Below, piece after piece: positions 1-8,481 of a DNA stretch of 64,000 bases; position 1 is the first letter of the stretch, and each line of letters starts with the position of its first letter. A program made the translations under genes and the position numbers. Below the pieces are notes generated by a model. The model was not told the origin of the DNA, searched no databases, and saw only the letters and a program-made list of their open reading frames with translations. The stretch covers positions 1 through 64,000 of the forward strand of contig NZ_NPKR01000015.1 of assembly GCF_008329535.1 (NCBI RefSeq). Reading direction: 5' to 3'. The DNA is from Mycolicibacterium sp. P1-18 (GTDB lineage: Bacteria; Actinomycetota; Actinomycetes; Mycobacteriales; Mycobacteriaceae).

Positions 1-50
1 GCACGCCGCCAGCGTTCGTCCTGAGCCAGAATCAAACTCTCCAAACAAAA
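1..50 (-). rRNA. rrs: 16S ribosomal RNA, 5' end only
   Basis: Read on the minus strand, this is the start of a bacterial 16S gene: GAGTTTGATTCTGGCTCAG followed by GACGAACGCTGGCGGCGTGC. The gene continues off the left edge. The mature 5' end is placed near base 50 by comparison with the usual mycobacterial start (TTTTGTTTGGAGAG). The primer-site variant GATTC replaces the more usual GATCC. The position directly downstream of tyrS matches the rrnB operon of fast-growing mycobacteria. Confidence 0.97.
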
Positions 51-371
51 ACAACCCAACCAAAGTCAGGTGCATCGCAAATCAGAGAAATCCGATATCC
101 AACAACCAGTCAAAACTGGCAAAAAAACAAAACCATCCCAAGCAGCAGGAAGACGGGAAGTCCCCCACCAAGATGGCCTAAAACAACAAACAAAAACCAC
201 CAAACACACTATTGAGTTCTCAAACAACACGCCCCACCTGCTCGCATGACAGCCCCGCGGCGAAAAGCCGCTAGCCTCTTGCGGACAGTAGAGTGAAACC
301 ACCGAAGTGAACTTCCCTCTGGGATGCCGTCGCGCTCTGCGATCTGGACCGCGTCGCTGACGACTTGGATA
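51..371 (-). promoter_or_regulatory. rRNA operon leader with processing and antitermination elements
   Basis: This AT-rich transcribed leader lies between promoter P1 and the 16S gene and contains no protein gene. Visible parts, in minus-strand order, are a GCGGC-TTTTC-GCCGC hairpin (271 to 257), the conserved mycobacterial leader element with core GTTTGAGAACTCAATAG (about 225 to 205), and a small CCAGT-TTTG-ACTGG hairpin (119 to 106). In mycobacterial rrn leaders such elements serve antitermination (boxA/boxB region) and pairing with the spacer for RNase III processing. The individual assignments are by resemblance. Confidence 0.8.
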
Positions 372-400
372 AAGTTACGTGCCGGATAACGGAGAGTCAA
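372..400 (-). promoter_or_regulatory. rRNA promoter (P1 type, SigA)
   Basis: On the minus strand, TTGACT (400-395), a 17-base spacer and TAACTT (377-372) form a strong SigA-type promoter that closely resembles mycobacterial rrn promoters. The start of transcription should lie near base 364, giving a leader of about 310 bases before 16S. It sits about 80 bases after the tyrS stop codon. No second promoter of similar quality was seen, consistent with the single-promoter rrnB type. Confidence 0.85.
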
Positions 401-481
401 ATCGCCTGGTCAGAGGCGTGTCCGGCAGAAGTTCAGGCCCAGAGCGGGTGCTCAAACCATCCTCCGGACCCCTCTCCGACG

Positions 482-1765
482 TCATTCCACGCGTTCGACG
501 CCGGCGACATTGCGCTTGCCGCGCCGCAACACCAGCCATTTGTCGTGCAGGAAGTCCCCCGACTGCGGAATCCAGTCGTCGGATTCGACGCGAACGTTGT
601 TGACGTAGACCCCGCCCTCGGACAGCGTGCGACGCGCGTCGCCCTTGCTCTTCGACAAACCCGTCGCCACCAAGAGATCGCCGATCCCGTCCGAAACACC
701 AGGTCGGAGCTCGGCCACCGACGTCTCGCGCAGGGCCGCCGCCAGCGTGGATTCGTCGAGGCCGGCCAGCTCACCCCGGCCGAACAGGGCCTGACTGGCC
801 AGTTCCACCGAGTCGGTGGCCCGCTGCCCGTGAACCAGCGTGGTGAGTTCTTGGGCCAGCCGACGCTGGGCGGCGCGTTCGTGCGGCCGCTCGGTGGTCG
901 AGAGCTCCAACTCGGCGAGTTCGTCGGCCGAGAGGAACGTGAACCACCGCAGGTAGCGCACCACGTCGGCGTCAGCGGTGTTGAAGAAGTACTGGTACCA
1001 GGCATATGGGCTGGTCAGCTCGGGGTCGAGCCAGACGTTGCCTCCGCCGGTGGACTTGCCGAACTTCTTGCCGTCCGCCGAGGTCACCAGCGGCACCGTC
1101 AAGGCGTGCGTGCTGGCGCCCAATTTCTGGCGGACCAGGCGAACGCCGGCGATGATGTTTCCCCACTGATCCGATCCACCGATCTGCAACGAGCAGCCGT
1201 ACTTGCGGTGCAGTTCGACGTAGTCGTTGGCCTGCAACAGCATGTAGCTGAACTCCGTGTAGGAGATCCCGTCGCCCTCGAGGCGCCGCCGGATGGTGTC
1301 GCGGTCGAGCATCACGTTCACCGAGAAGTGCTTGCCCACGTCGCGCAGGAACTCGATCGCCGACAACTCGGAGGTCCAGTTCAGGTTGTTCTCCACCACG
1401 GCGCTGGTCGGTGAGTCGTCGAATTCGACGAAGCGCTCCAGTTGGCCTCGGATGCGTTCGGACCACTCCGCCACCGTGTCGGCGGTGTTCATCGTGCGTT
1501 CGGCCGTGTCGCGCGGGTCGCCGATCATGCCGGTCGCACCACCGGCCAGAACGATGGGCCGGTGCCCTGCCCTCTGGAAGCGTCGCAACGTCAGCAGCGG
1601 AATCAGGTGCCCCGCATGCAGGCTCGGCGCCGTGGGGTCGAAGCCGGCGTAGAGCGTCAGCGGTCCCGAGGCCGCTGCGGCGGCCAACGCGTCGCGGTCG
1701 GTGGACTGCGCGATCAAACCGCGCCAGTCCAGTTCGTCGAGGATGCCGGCGTCCGGAGAAGTCAC
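482..1765 (-). CDS. tyrS: Tyrosyl-tRNA synthetase
   Basis: A class I aminoacyl-tRNA synthetase of 427 residues that charges tRNA-Tyr in the cytoplasm. The tyrosine-binding start [19 protein letters not shown] carries the HIGH-type motif as HAGH near residue 50. The KMSKS loop appears as KFGKS near residue 235. The C-terminal 70 residues form the S4 RNA-binding domain ([21 protein letters not shown]). The start is GTG, 18 bases after the mpg stop, so the two genes are probably cotranscribed. Downstream lies the rRNA promoter, an arrangement known from fast-growing mycobacteria. Confidence 0.98.
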   Translation of the reverse strand: MTSPDAGILDELDWRGLIAQSTDRDALAAAAASGPLTLYAGFDPTAPSLHAGHLIPLLTLRRFQRAGHRPIVLAGGATGMIGDPRDTAERTMNTADTVAEWSERIRGQLERFVEFDDSPTSAVVENNLNWTSELSAIEFLRDVGKHFSVNVMLDRDTIRRRLEGDGISYTEFSYMLLQANDYVELHRKYGCSLQIGGSDQWGNIIAGVRLVRQKLGASTHALTVPLVTSADGKKFGKSTGGGNVWLDPELTSPYAWYQYFFNTADADVVRYLRWFTFLSADELAELELSTTERPHERAAQRRLAQELTTLVHGQRATDSVELASQALFGRGELAGLDESTLAAALRETSVAELRPGVSDGIGDLLVATGLSKSKGDARRTLSEGGVYVNNVRVESDDWIPQSGDFLHDKWLVLRRGKRNVAGVERVE

Positions 1766-1783
1766 GCCGTCAATCCTCTCCCA

Positions 1784-2392
1784 TCAGTCGCCGTCGCCAA
1801 GCGCGGGTGCCCGGGGGCTGCGGCGATAGGCGGAGACCTCCGGGTGGTCGGCGAGCCAGAACCGCCAGGGCCGGTCCGCGGCCTTGCTCACTCCGACCCG
1901 CGGCCCGCTGATCACCGGAAGCGACGCACCAAGAGTCAGCCGGACCGGGCTGTCGGCGTCGAACAGGTTGATTCCGTTGTCCTGCATCGTGATTCCGAGG
2001 GCGGAGCAGAGATTGCCGGGTCCCCGCGCCAACGCCGCCGTGGCCACCGGTCCGCGGTTGGCGTGGGCTGTCCCGAAGCCGTCGGTCACCACCGCGGCAC
2101 GCAGCAGCACCGCCGCGGCTACCCCGTCGCTGCCGCACACCACGTTGGCGCAGACGTGGATGCCGTGGCTGCGATAGGTGTACATCCGTCCCGGCGGACC
2201 GAACATGACTTCGTTGCGACCGCCGCGACCGCGGAAGGAATGCGAGGCGGCGTCGGGCCACGGACCGTCATCGGGACCGCCGTAGGCCTCCACCTCGACG
2301 ATCGTGGCGACGACTCCGCGGCAGCTCAGCGTGGCGCCGACCAGGACCCGGGCGGCCGACACCGGGTCGGTGGCCAACCGTCGCGCGCTCAT
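1784..2392 (-). CDS. mpg: DNA-3-methyladenine glycosylase (AAG/MPG family)
   Basis: A base-excision repair enzyme that removes alkylated purines. The family signature is clear: [24 protein letters not shown] (catalytic Glu in the VEVEAYGG segment), then [20 protein letters not shown] and the terminal [13 protein letters not shown] region. The chosen ATG ([10 protein letters not shown]) gives 202 residues, close to the 203 of M. tuberculosis Rv1688. The frame is open further upstream to GTG at 2425 and ATG at 2416, but none of these starts has a convincing ribosome site. It is divergent from the ABC exporter and upstream of tyrS. Confidence 0.93.
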   Translation of the reverse strand: MSARRLATDPVSAARVLVGATLSCRGVVATIVEVEAYGGPDDGPWPDAASHSFRGRGGRNEVMFGPPGRMYTYRSHGIHVCANVVCGSDGVAAAVLLRAAVVTDGFGTAHANRGPVATAALARGPGNLCSALGITMQDNGINLFDADSPVRLTLGASLPVISGPRVGVSKAADRPWRFWLADHPEVSAYRRSPRAPALGDGD

Positions 2393-2441
2393 TCCCACGA
2401 TTCTGCCCGGCGCCATTGACACCACTACCTGCGGGGAGGAT

Positions 2442-2475
2442 ATTCATCGCATGATGACTTCATCGCGTGATGAAT
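2442..2475. promoter_or_regulatory. Double palindromic operator over the exporter start codon
   Basis: Two 14-base copies, TCATCGCATGATGA (2444-2457) and TCATCGCGTGATGA (2460-2473), differ at one position and repeat every 16 bases. Each is a dyad, TCATC-N4-GATGA. Together they form a 34-base imperfect palindrome bounded by ATTCATC and GATGAAT. The first copy covers the exporter ATG at 2451. The likely ligand is the TetR protein encoded two genes downstream (inference), which would block its own operon. Confidence 0.7.
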
Positions 2476-3215
2476 TACTGGCGGACGGCGTCCAGCCCGC
2501 CGTCGCGGTCGAGCATCTGACCGTCGTCCGCGGCGCGCGAACCGCCCTCGACGACGTGACGGTGCGCGTCGCCCGCGGCACCATCACCGGCATTCTCGGC
2601 CCCTCAGGATGTGGGAAGACGACGTTGATTCGCAGCATCGTCGGAACGCAGGTGATTGCAGCGGGCACCGTCACGGTGCTGGGGCGGCCGGCGGGATCGG
2701 CGGAGTTGCGGCGTCGCGTGGGCTACGTCGCCCAGGACGCGACCGTCTACGAGGACCTCCGCGTCGTCGACAACGTGCGCTACTTCGCCTCCCTGTACGG
2801 CGCCGGTGCCGGCGCGGCCGAGGAGGCCATCGCCAACGTCGGGCTGACGGATCACCGAACGGCGTTGTGCGCCAACCTGTCCGGCGGCCAGCGAACCCGA
2901 GTGTCGCTGGCCTGCGCACTGGTGGCTCACCCCGAGCTTCTGGTGCTGGACGAACCCACCGTGGGTCTGGATCCCGTTCTGCGGGTCGACCTCTGGGAGC
3001 AGTTCCGCGAGCTGGCCCGCCGTGGGACGACCCTGTTGGTGTCGAGCCACGTGATGGACGAAGCGGACCACTGCGGCGATCTGCTGCTCCTGCGCGAGGG
3101 CCGCGTGCTGGCCCACACCACGCCCACCCGCCTACGAGAGGACACGGGATGTCAGTCACTGGAGGAAGCGTTTCTGTCCGTCATCCGGCACAGCACCGCA
3201 CCCGCGCTCGGCTGA
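2451..3215 (+). CDS. ABC transporter ATP-binding protein (ABC-2 type exporter)
   Basis: A 254-residue ATPase powering the adjacent ABC-2 permease. Walker A is GPSGCGKTT, the signature is LSGGQRTRVSLA, Walker B is LLVLDEPTVGLDP, and the switch His lies in SSHVMDEADHC. The start ATG at 2451 follows GGGGAGGA at 2432-2439. Gene order (ATPase, permease, TetR, then a Trm112-like gene on the other strand) matches M. tuberculosis Rv1687c-Rv1684. The substrate is unknown; this layout is typical of drug or lipid exporters under local repression. The C-terminus overlaps the permease start by 67 bases. Confidence 0.93.
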   Translation: MMTSSRDELLADGVQPAVAVEHLTVVRGARTALDDVTVRVARGTITGILGPSGCGKTTLIRSIVGTQVIAAGTVTVLGRPAGSAELRRRVGYVAQDATVYEDLRVVDNVRYFASLYGAGAGAAEEAIANVGLTDHRTALCANLSGGQRTRVSLACALVAHPELLVLDEPTVGLDPVLRVDLWEQFRELARRGTTLLVSSHVMDEADHCGDLLLLREGRVLAHTTPTRLREDTGCQSLEEAFLSVIRHSTAPALG

Positions 3216-3967
3216 GCCCCCAGGCCTACCTGGCCACGACCGGGCGCATCCTGCGGCAGCTGGCCGGCGACCGCCGTAGCGTCGCGATGATCCTCGTCGT
3301 ACCGAGCCTGATCATCACCCTGATGTACTTCATGTTCTCCGAGGTGCCGCACCGGCCGGGCACGCCGACTCCCTTCGACAACGCATGCCTGATCTTGCTC
3401 GGGGTGTTTCCCCTCATCGTGATGTTCCTGATTACGTCCATCACCATGCAGCGCGAACGGGTGTCCGGGACGCTGGAGCGCATCCTCACCACTCCCCTGC
3501 GCCGGCTGGACCTGTTGGCGGCCTACGGCACCGCCTTCTCCGTGGCGGCCGCCGCCCAGGCCACACTGGCGTGCGTGATCTCCTTTTGGCTGCTCGGGCT
3601 CGACACGGCGGGCAGTCCCGCCCTGGTGTTCGCCATCGCCATCGTCAGCGCGATCCTCGGCGTCGGATTGGGTCTGCTGTGTAGCGCGTTCGCGCGCACC
3701 GAGTTTCAGGCCGTCCAGTTCATGCCCGTGGTCATCGCGCCGCAGCTGCTGCTGTGCGGCATCATCGTGCCGCGCGACGTGTTGCCCGAGTGGTTGCAGT
3801 GGATCAGCAACGCTCTGCCGGCCAGCTACGCCCTGGAGGCGCTGAAGGAGGTGGGCGCCCACCCCGAGCTGATCGCGACCGCCGCCCGCGACATCGCGGT
3901 CGTCGTGGCCTTCGCGGTGGTGGCGATGGGTTTGGCGGCGGCCACCCTGCGGCGCAGGACTCCGTGA
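3149..3967 (+). CDS. ABC-2 type transporter permease
   Basis: A membrane subunit of 272 residues. The ABC-2 permease pattern is visible: a short cytoplasmic N-terminus, a hydrophobic segment MILVVPSLIITLMYFMF, and further segments around LILLGVFPLIVMFLI, LACVISFWLLGL, FAIAIVSAILGVGLGLLC and a C-terminal IAVVVAFAVVAMGLA. The motif ERVSGTLERILTTPLRR is typical of the family. The ATG has GAGAGGA seven bases upstream, inside the end of the ATPase gene, so translation is coupled. It acts with the preceding ATPase; what it exports cannot be told from sequence. Confidence 0.9.
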   Translation: MSVTGGSVSVRHPAQHRTRARLSPQAYLATTGRILRQLAGDRRSVAMILVVPSLIITLMYFMFSEVPHRPGTPTPFDNACLILLGVFPLIVMFLITSITMQRERVSGTLERILTTPLRRLDLLAAYGTAFSVAAAAQATLACVISFWLLGLDTAGSPALVFAIAIVSAILGVGLGLLCSAFARTEFQAVQFMPVVIAPQLLLCGIIVPRDVLPEWLQWISNALPASYALEALKEVGAHPELIATAARDIAVVVAFAVVAMGLAAATLRRRTP

Positions 3968-4575
3968 GCACCAACAACGGCAAGCGCCCCGGCCGCCCGC
4001 CCGGCCCATCGGACACCCGCGACCGCATCCTCGGCAACGCTCGAGAGATGTTCGCGCGCAGCGGTATCGGGAAGACGTCGATTCGCTCGATCGCGGCCGC
4101 CTCTGGCGTCGACTCGGCGCTGGTGCATCACTACTTCGGCACCAAGGAGCAGCTGTTCGCCGCGGCGGTGCACATCCCGATCGACCCGCTGCTGGTCCTG
4201 GGACCCATGCGCGAGGTACCGGTCGACCAACTCGGGCTCGTGCTGCCGTCGCTGCTGCTGCCGCTGTGGGATTCCGAGATGGGTCCGGCGTTCCTGGCGA
4301 CGCTGCGCTCGACGCTGTCGGGGGACGGCGTCGGCCTGTTCCGCTCCTTCTTGCAGGACGTCATCGCCGTGGAGGTCGGCAAGCGGGTGGACGACCCGCC
4401 GGGGTCGGGCCGCATCCGCGTCCAGTTCGTCGCGTCCCAGCTGGTCGGTGTGGTGATGGCGCGCTACATCCTCGAACTGGAACCGTTCGCGTCACTCCCG
4501 GTCGACCAGATCGCCGAGACCATCGCGCCGAATCTGCAGCGCTACCTCACCGGCGAGCTGCCGGGGCTGAACTGA
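3964..4575 (+). CDS. TetR-family transcriptional regulator
   Basis: A 203-residue repressor. The N-terminal helix-turn-helix spans about residues 20-60 (DTRDRILGNAREMFARSGIGKTSIRSIAAASGVDSALVHHYFGTKEQLF), followed by a ligand-binding domain of the type seen in Rv1685c. The GTG start overlaps the permease TGA (GTGA), so the regulator is made with the exporter it probably controls. The double TCATC-N4-GATGA site at 2444-2473 is the best candidate operator. It ends flush against the Trm112-like gene on the opposite strand (TGATCA shared by the two stops). Confidence 0.93.
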   Translation: MSTNNGKRPGRPPGPSDTRDRILGNAREMFARSGIGKTSIRSIAAASGVDSALVHHYFGTKEQLFAAAVHIPIDPLLVLGPMREVPVDQLGLVLPSLLLPLWDSEMGPAFLATLRSTLSGDGVGLFRSFLQDVIAVEVGKRVDDPPGSGRIRVQFVASQLVGVVMARYILELEPFASLPVDQIAETIAPNLQRYLTGELPGLN

Positions 4576-4782
4576 TCAGGGCTCGGCGCGCTCCAGCAGA
4601 CCCTGGTGCTCGGCGTCGTCGGTGATCGTCACTCCTTCGGAGATCAGCAGCACGGGCACGCCCGCCTCGATCCGATAGGACCGCCGGAGCCGCGGGTTGT
4701 AGAGGATCTCGTCCCCCACCAACAGCAGGGGCCCACGGTCCTGCGGACACACCAGCAGGCTGCGAAGTCGTTGGTCGATCAC
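4576..4782 (-). CDS. Trm112-like small protein
   Basis: A 68-residue protein of the Trm112/UPF0434 type, related to M. tuberculosis Rv1684. The family pattern is seen in LLVCPQDRGPL, LYNPRLRRSYRIEAGVPVLL and a short acidic tail. Members are small zinc-ribbon-like partners of methyltransferases in other organisms, but here only one cysteine (CPQD) is present, so zinc binding is doubtful. The GTG start lies 3 bases after the stop of the secreted protein upstream, suggesting cotranscription. Confidence 0.8.
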   Translation of the reverse strand: MIDQRLRSLLVCPQDRGPLLLVGDEILYNPRLRRSYRIEAGVPVLLISEGVTITDDAEHQGLLERAEP

Positions 4783-4785
4783 GTG

Positions 4786-5289
4786 TCAGCCGAGCGGGAT
4801 GTTGATGCCGCCGCCGCTGTTCAGGTTGGGCGCTCCGCCACCGTTGCCACCGATGCCGATGGTCGGCGGGTTCAGCACGGGGCCGCCGCCGGTCTGCCGC
4901 GACGCCTGGCGCATTTGGAAGGACAGGGTCGACTCCAGGGCCGCGACCAGCGGGCCCTGGTTCGGCCGCTTGTCCAGCGCCGCCACGATTGCCTCTTGGT
5001 TCGAGGTCGACGGACGGAATCCGCGTGCGCGCAGCTGCATGATCTTGTGGATCAGGGTGGAGATCTGTCCGCCGCCGGCGCCGGTGTCGTAGTCCGTGGC
5101 GATGATGGCGAGCGCCTGATCCGCGGTCATCTCGGGAGCGGCGTCGCTGGCTGCGGCGGCGTCGGCAGACGGGTCGGCCCCGGCCGTCGCCGAGCTCACC
5201 CCGGTCACGAGCCCGGCTGCCAGGGCGGCACTGGCTACGGCGCCCACGAGCGCGCGACGCCAGCCTTTCGAGCTGGTTGATTCGGCCAT
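4786..5289 (-). CDS. Secreted protein of unknown function
   Basis: A 167-residue protein with a classical signal peptide: a basic KGWRR start, a hydrophobic stretch ALVGAVASAALAAGLVTGV, and a likely cut near SATAGA before DPSADA. The mature part has an acidic Ala/Asp stretch, a helical central domain (TADQALAIIATDYDTG, STLIHKIMQLRARGF) and a Gly/Asn-rich end. The start ATG follows GGAGGA. Such proteins recur in mycobacteria but I do not recognise a function. It lies between the Rv1683-like gene and the Trm112-like gene on the same strand. Confidence 0.8.
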   Translation of the reverse strand: MAESTSSKGWRRALVGAVASAALAAGLVTGVSSATAGADPSADAAAASDAAPEMTADQALAIIATDYDTGAGGGQISTLIHKIMQLRARGFRPSTSNQEAIVAALDKRPNQGPLVAALESTLSFQMRQASRQTGGGPVLNPPTIGIGGNGGGAPNLNSGGGINIPLG

Positions 5290-5407
5290 CAATCCTCCAT
5301 CGTCGAGCGTCCATGAGTTTCCGGCCCGACCCGGGTGGCCACGTACAGCCGAGCGGAGCCTAACAAAGCGCCGCCGTCGCGGCAGCATGTCACTCGCTTC
5401 ACTTGCA

Positions 5408-8380
5408 TCACTCGTCGTCGGCCGTCTGGGTGAGCTCCGCGCGGACCGCGGCGGTGAGCCGCTTGTAGGTTCCGTCGTCGTCGCGGTACCAGGCGTGCCG
5501 CGACTGCTTGGGAACTCCTGCCGCCCGCAACGGCCCCAGCAGGGGTCGGTACGTCGCGCTCAGCGTCATCTCCGGGACCACGTGGACGACGTCGGGCGCC
5601 GCACCGACCGGCAACCCCGTGATCGCCTCGTTGAGGTCGGCGGTCGGGACGCTGCCGCCCGGGCGCAACTGCAGGGCCGAGACCGCGAGGTCCCGCTCGC
5701 CCACCGTCACCCGGTAGGTGACCGCGACGTCGACCGCGTCGACCCGGCCCAGGGTGTCGTTCACCGCGTCGCTGAACACGGGGCCGCGCGGGGTGCGGAT
5801 GACGTTTCCGCGGTTGGCGACGAGCCAGAAGTCGCCGTCTTCGTCACGGCGGAACAGATACTCGGTGGACACCCACAGGTCGGCGGGGGCGAACACGCCG
5901 CGCTTGACCGACGCCGTGGGGTCGACGGGACCGCGCGGGTGCGCCAGCAGAACGCCTACCTCGTTGGTCGCCGCGAGCGCGACGAAACCACGCTCGTCTT
6001 CGAGGATGAGGTCGTCGTCGGAGTCGTAGGCGGCCAGCTCGACGTGACCGCCGCCGGGCAACGGTCTGCCCTCACTGCCGATCTTGACGCCTGCGACGTT
6101 GGCCAGCACTGCCTGCCCGTCGGTCGTCGCGAAGAACTCCACGACGTGGGCGGGGGCGAACTCCTCCTCGACGCGCTTCCACAACCCGGTCGGCATGCCG
6201 GAGCCGATGAAGAGCCGGACCGGATGGGTGCCGTTGAGCACGAAGGCGGGGTCGTCGATGACCTCGCGCAGCATCGCCCAGGTGTAGGACACCACGGTCA
6301 CGCCGTACTGCCGCAGCTCGTGCACGAAGCGGTCCGGGCGCAGTCCGCGCGACAGCGCGATCCTGGTCCCGCCGACGACCGCCCCGCCGAGGCTGACGAG
6401 CAGGCCGGACTGATGATGCAGCGGAGTCAGGCAGTAGACGGTGTCGCCGCCGCCGAGGTTGGCCGCCGAGGCGGTGCCGATGGCCGACAGCGCCCACCGG
6501 AAGTTGGTGATCTGCCGGGCGACCAGCTCTCCGCCCACGGTGGCGAACGCGATGTAGGCGAGGTCCTTCGCATAACCGGGGTCCGGGCGGTACCAACCGG
6601 GCAGCGCCACGACGTCGGGGTTGATCTTCTCCATGTCGACGACGTCGGCGTCGCCCGACCAGTCCAGGTCGCGCGCCTCGCCGCCACCGAGCACCAACAC
6701 GCGCAACGGGAGTGCCGTCGCCGCCTCGAGGTGCACCGGGTCGGCGATGACGTCGGAGACCGCGCCGAGGCGGGCCGCCTCCAGGAGATCGGCGTCCGGC
6801 GGCATCAGGACGGCGACCGCACCGAGCCGCGACAACGCCGCGATCGCGACCAGCGCGCTGGGTCGGGTCTCCATCAGCACGCCGACGTGGGCACCCTGGC
6901 GCACGCCGACGTCGATGAGGCCGCGGACGACGTTGTTGACGCGGCGGTCCACCGCCTCGTAGGTGTGGACGCGGCCGTCGAACAGCAGGAACTCACCGTC
7001 GGGCGTGGACCGCGCCTGCTCGGACATGATGCGGCCGAGCGAGATCCGGGTGTGGTCGTTGATCTGGCCCAGCCGCGCGAGCCTGGGCAGCGTGCGGGCC
7101 GTCTCGGCGACCAGCGCACGCGCCGACTTGTTCGCGGCGAGGAACGTGTTGGCCGCCGACCGCGCCACGCTGAACGTCATCTCCGCGGCCGCGCCCGCCC
7201 CGTGCGCGATGCGCAGGGCCATTGGGACGCCGGTGTCGCTGCTCTGCGCGGGCTTCAACGGCATGGGGACGACGCCTTCGGGCGTGTCGCCCTCCCCGCT
7301 GAGCCACTTCACCCAGGCCGCGACCGTCGGCCAGGTCTGGGTGGCCGCCTTGGACCCGACCACGAGACCGAAGTGCCCTGAGCGAATGAGGTATTCGTAG
7401 ACGTCGGCTTGCGGAGAGGCACGCTTGATGCCGCGCACGGACGCGGGCTGACCGATGTCGTCGACCTCGCCGACGACGGCGAGCACGGGGCAGTCGATGT
7501 CGGCGAGGGTCACCAGGTCGCCGCGGATGGAGAACCCGCCACTCATCATCCGGTTGTGTGCGATGAACTGCTTGAGCAGTTCGGCGATCGCCGGGCCGGA
7601 CCACGCGATGTAGCCGTCGGAGGCCAGGAAGCGCCGCTGCTGCTCGCGCGGCAGCAGGGCCTCGCGGTCGTGCAGCTGACGGACGAAGTCCAGGCGCGAC
7701 TGTGCGGTCTTGATCGGATCCAGCAACTGGAAGCCGGTGCGGGCGAGCCAACCGGGGACGTCGAGGCGGCTGAACACGTGGTCGGCCATGAAGTCGGCCG
7801 CCCCGACCGCCAGGCCGGCCGGCAGGTTCATCGGCAAGGCGGCCAGGGTGTCGACGGGTGACCCGAAGGCGACGATGCTCGCCAGGTCCTTGGACCGCCG
7901 GTACGCCGCGGTCTGATAGGCGAACATCCCGCCCTGGGAGTAACCCGCCAGGTGGACGTCGCGGTCGGTGACCTTCTTCACAGTGTCGATGGCCTCGCTG
8001 AGGGCCACGACGTGGTCGGACAGGTTGCGTTGCATGCCGCCCTCGACCTGGTCGGGCGAGCCGAAGTCGATGACCCAGGGGTCGATGCCCGCCGCGTGCA
8101 GGATGCCGACGGCACCCTCGTCGCGGGTGACGTCCCACATGTCGGCGGACATCATCATCGGGTGCACCATGAGCACCGGCGGACCGGCCGGCTTGGCCCC
8201 CGGCCTGCTGTCGGGCGGGAAGTACCGGCGCAGCCGGTACATCGGCACGCTCTCCACGACCTGGAAGGGCGACGGCACCGCGCCGGTCTCCAGGCCGCCG
8301 TAGCGCAGCACCTCCAGACCGTTCTGCGCCGTTGCCATCAACCGGCCAACGGGTCCGGTGATCGGCGAGAGGTCCACCAC
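5408..8380 (-). CDS. Alpha/beta hydrolase fused to an acyl-CoA ligase-like domain (Rv1683-like)
   Basis: A 990-residue two-domain protein like M. tuberculosis Rv1683, which is described as a lipase/long-chain acyl-CoA synthase linked to triacylglycerol use. Residues 1 to about 370 are a PhaC-like alpha/beta hydrolase with nucleophile Ser148 in AGYSQGG. From about 430 on is an AMP-ligase fold. The ligase motifs look degraded. The phosphate-binding loop reads AYIAFATVGGELVARQ rather than a Ser/Thr/Gly-rich TSGTTGxPKG, and the C-terminal TGK motif reads SATYRPLLG with no lysine. The start is GTG after AAGGGG. It is divergent from the ABC-F gene. Confidence 0.9.
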   Translation of the reverse strand: MVDLSPITGPVGRLMATAQNGLEVLRYGGLETGAVPSPFQVVESVPMYRLRRYFPPDSRPGAKPAGPPVLMVHPMMMSADMWDVTRDEGAVGILHAAGIDPWVIDFGSPDQVEGGMQRNLSDHVVALSEAIDTVKKVTDRDVHLAGYSQGGMFAYQTAAYRRSKDLASIVAFGSPVDTLAALPMNLPAGLAVGAADFMADHVFSRLDVPGWLARTGFQLLDPIKTAQSRLDFVRQLHDREALLPREQQRRFLASDGYIAWSGPAIAELLKQFIAHNRMMSGGFSIRGDLVTLADIDCPVLAVVGEVDDIGQPASVRGIKRASPQADVYEYLIRSGHFGLVVGSKAATQTWPTVAAWVKWLSGEGDTPEGVVPMPLKPAQSSDTGVPMALRIAHGAGAAAEMTFSVARSAANTFLAANKSARALVAETARTLPRLARLGQINDHTRISLGRIMSEQARSTPDGEFLLFDGRVHTYEAVDRRVNNVVRGLIDVGVRQGAHVGVLMETRPSALVAIAALSRLGAVAVLMPPDADLLEAARLGAVSDVIADPVHLEAATALPLRVLVLGGGEARDLDWSGDADVVDMEKINPDVVALPGWYRPDPGYAKDLAYIAFATVGGELVARQITNFRWALSAIGTASAANLGGGDTVYCLTPLHHQSGLLVSLGGAVVGGTRIALSRGLRPDRFVHELRQYGVTVVSYTWAMLREVIDDPAFVLNGTHPVRLFIGSGMPTGLWKRVEEEFAPAHVVEFFATTDGQAVLANVAGVKIGSEGRPLPGGGHVELAAYDSDDDLILEDERGFVALAATNEVGVLLAHPRGPVDPTASVKRGVFAPADLWVSTEYLFRRDEDGDFWLVANRGNVIRTPRGPVFSDAVNDTLGRVDAVDVAVTYRVTVGERDLAVSALQLRPGGSVPTADLNEAITGLPVGAAPDVVHVVPEMTLSATYRPLLGPLRAAGVPKQSRHAWYRDDDGTYKRLTAAVRAELTQTADDE

Positions 8381-8466
8381 GATCGTCCCCTTTCGTGCGA
8401 CGGGCGAATCCCCCGATCCGACGTCATCATGGCACAGCGCACGAGGGGCTCCGCGGCGTCAGCACC

Positions 8467-8472
8467 TATGAT
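8467..8472 (+). promoter_or_regulatory. -10 box of the ABC-F gene, leaderless type
   Basis: TATGAT lies nine bases before the ATG at 8482, and no Shine-Dalgarno sequence is visible. In mycobacteria a TANNNT box at this distance usually marks a leaderless transcript that starts at or just before the start codon. Confidence 0.6.
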
Positions 8473-8481
8473 CGGCGCCTG

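Noticed and set aside
365-1414. Long rightward open frame opposite tyrS
   Set aside because: It is the antisense shadow of tyrS; GC-rich DNA leaves many such frames open, and its translation resembles no protein.
5387-7381. 664-codon rightward open frame opposite the Rv1683-like gene
   Set aside because: Despite its length it is the complement of a recognised two-domain protein and has the Asp/Arg/Val/His-rich composition typical of such shadows.
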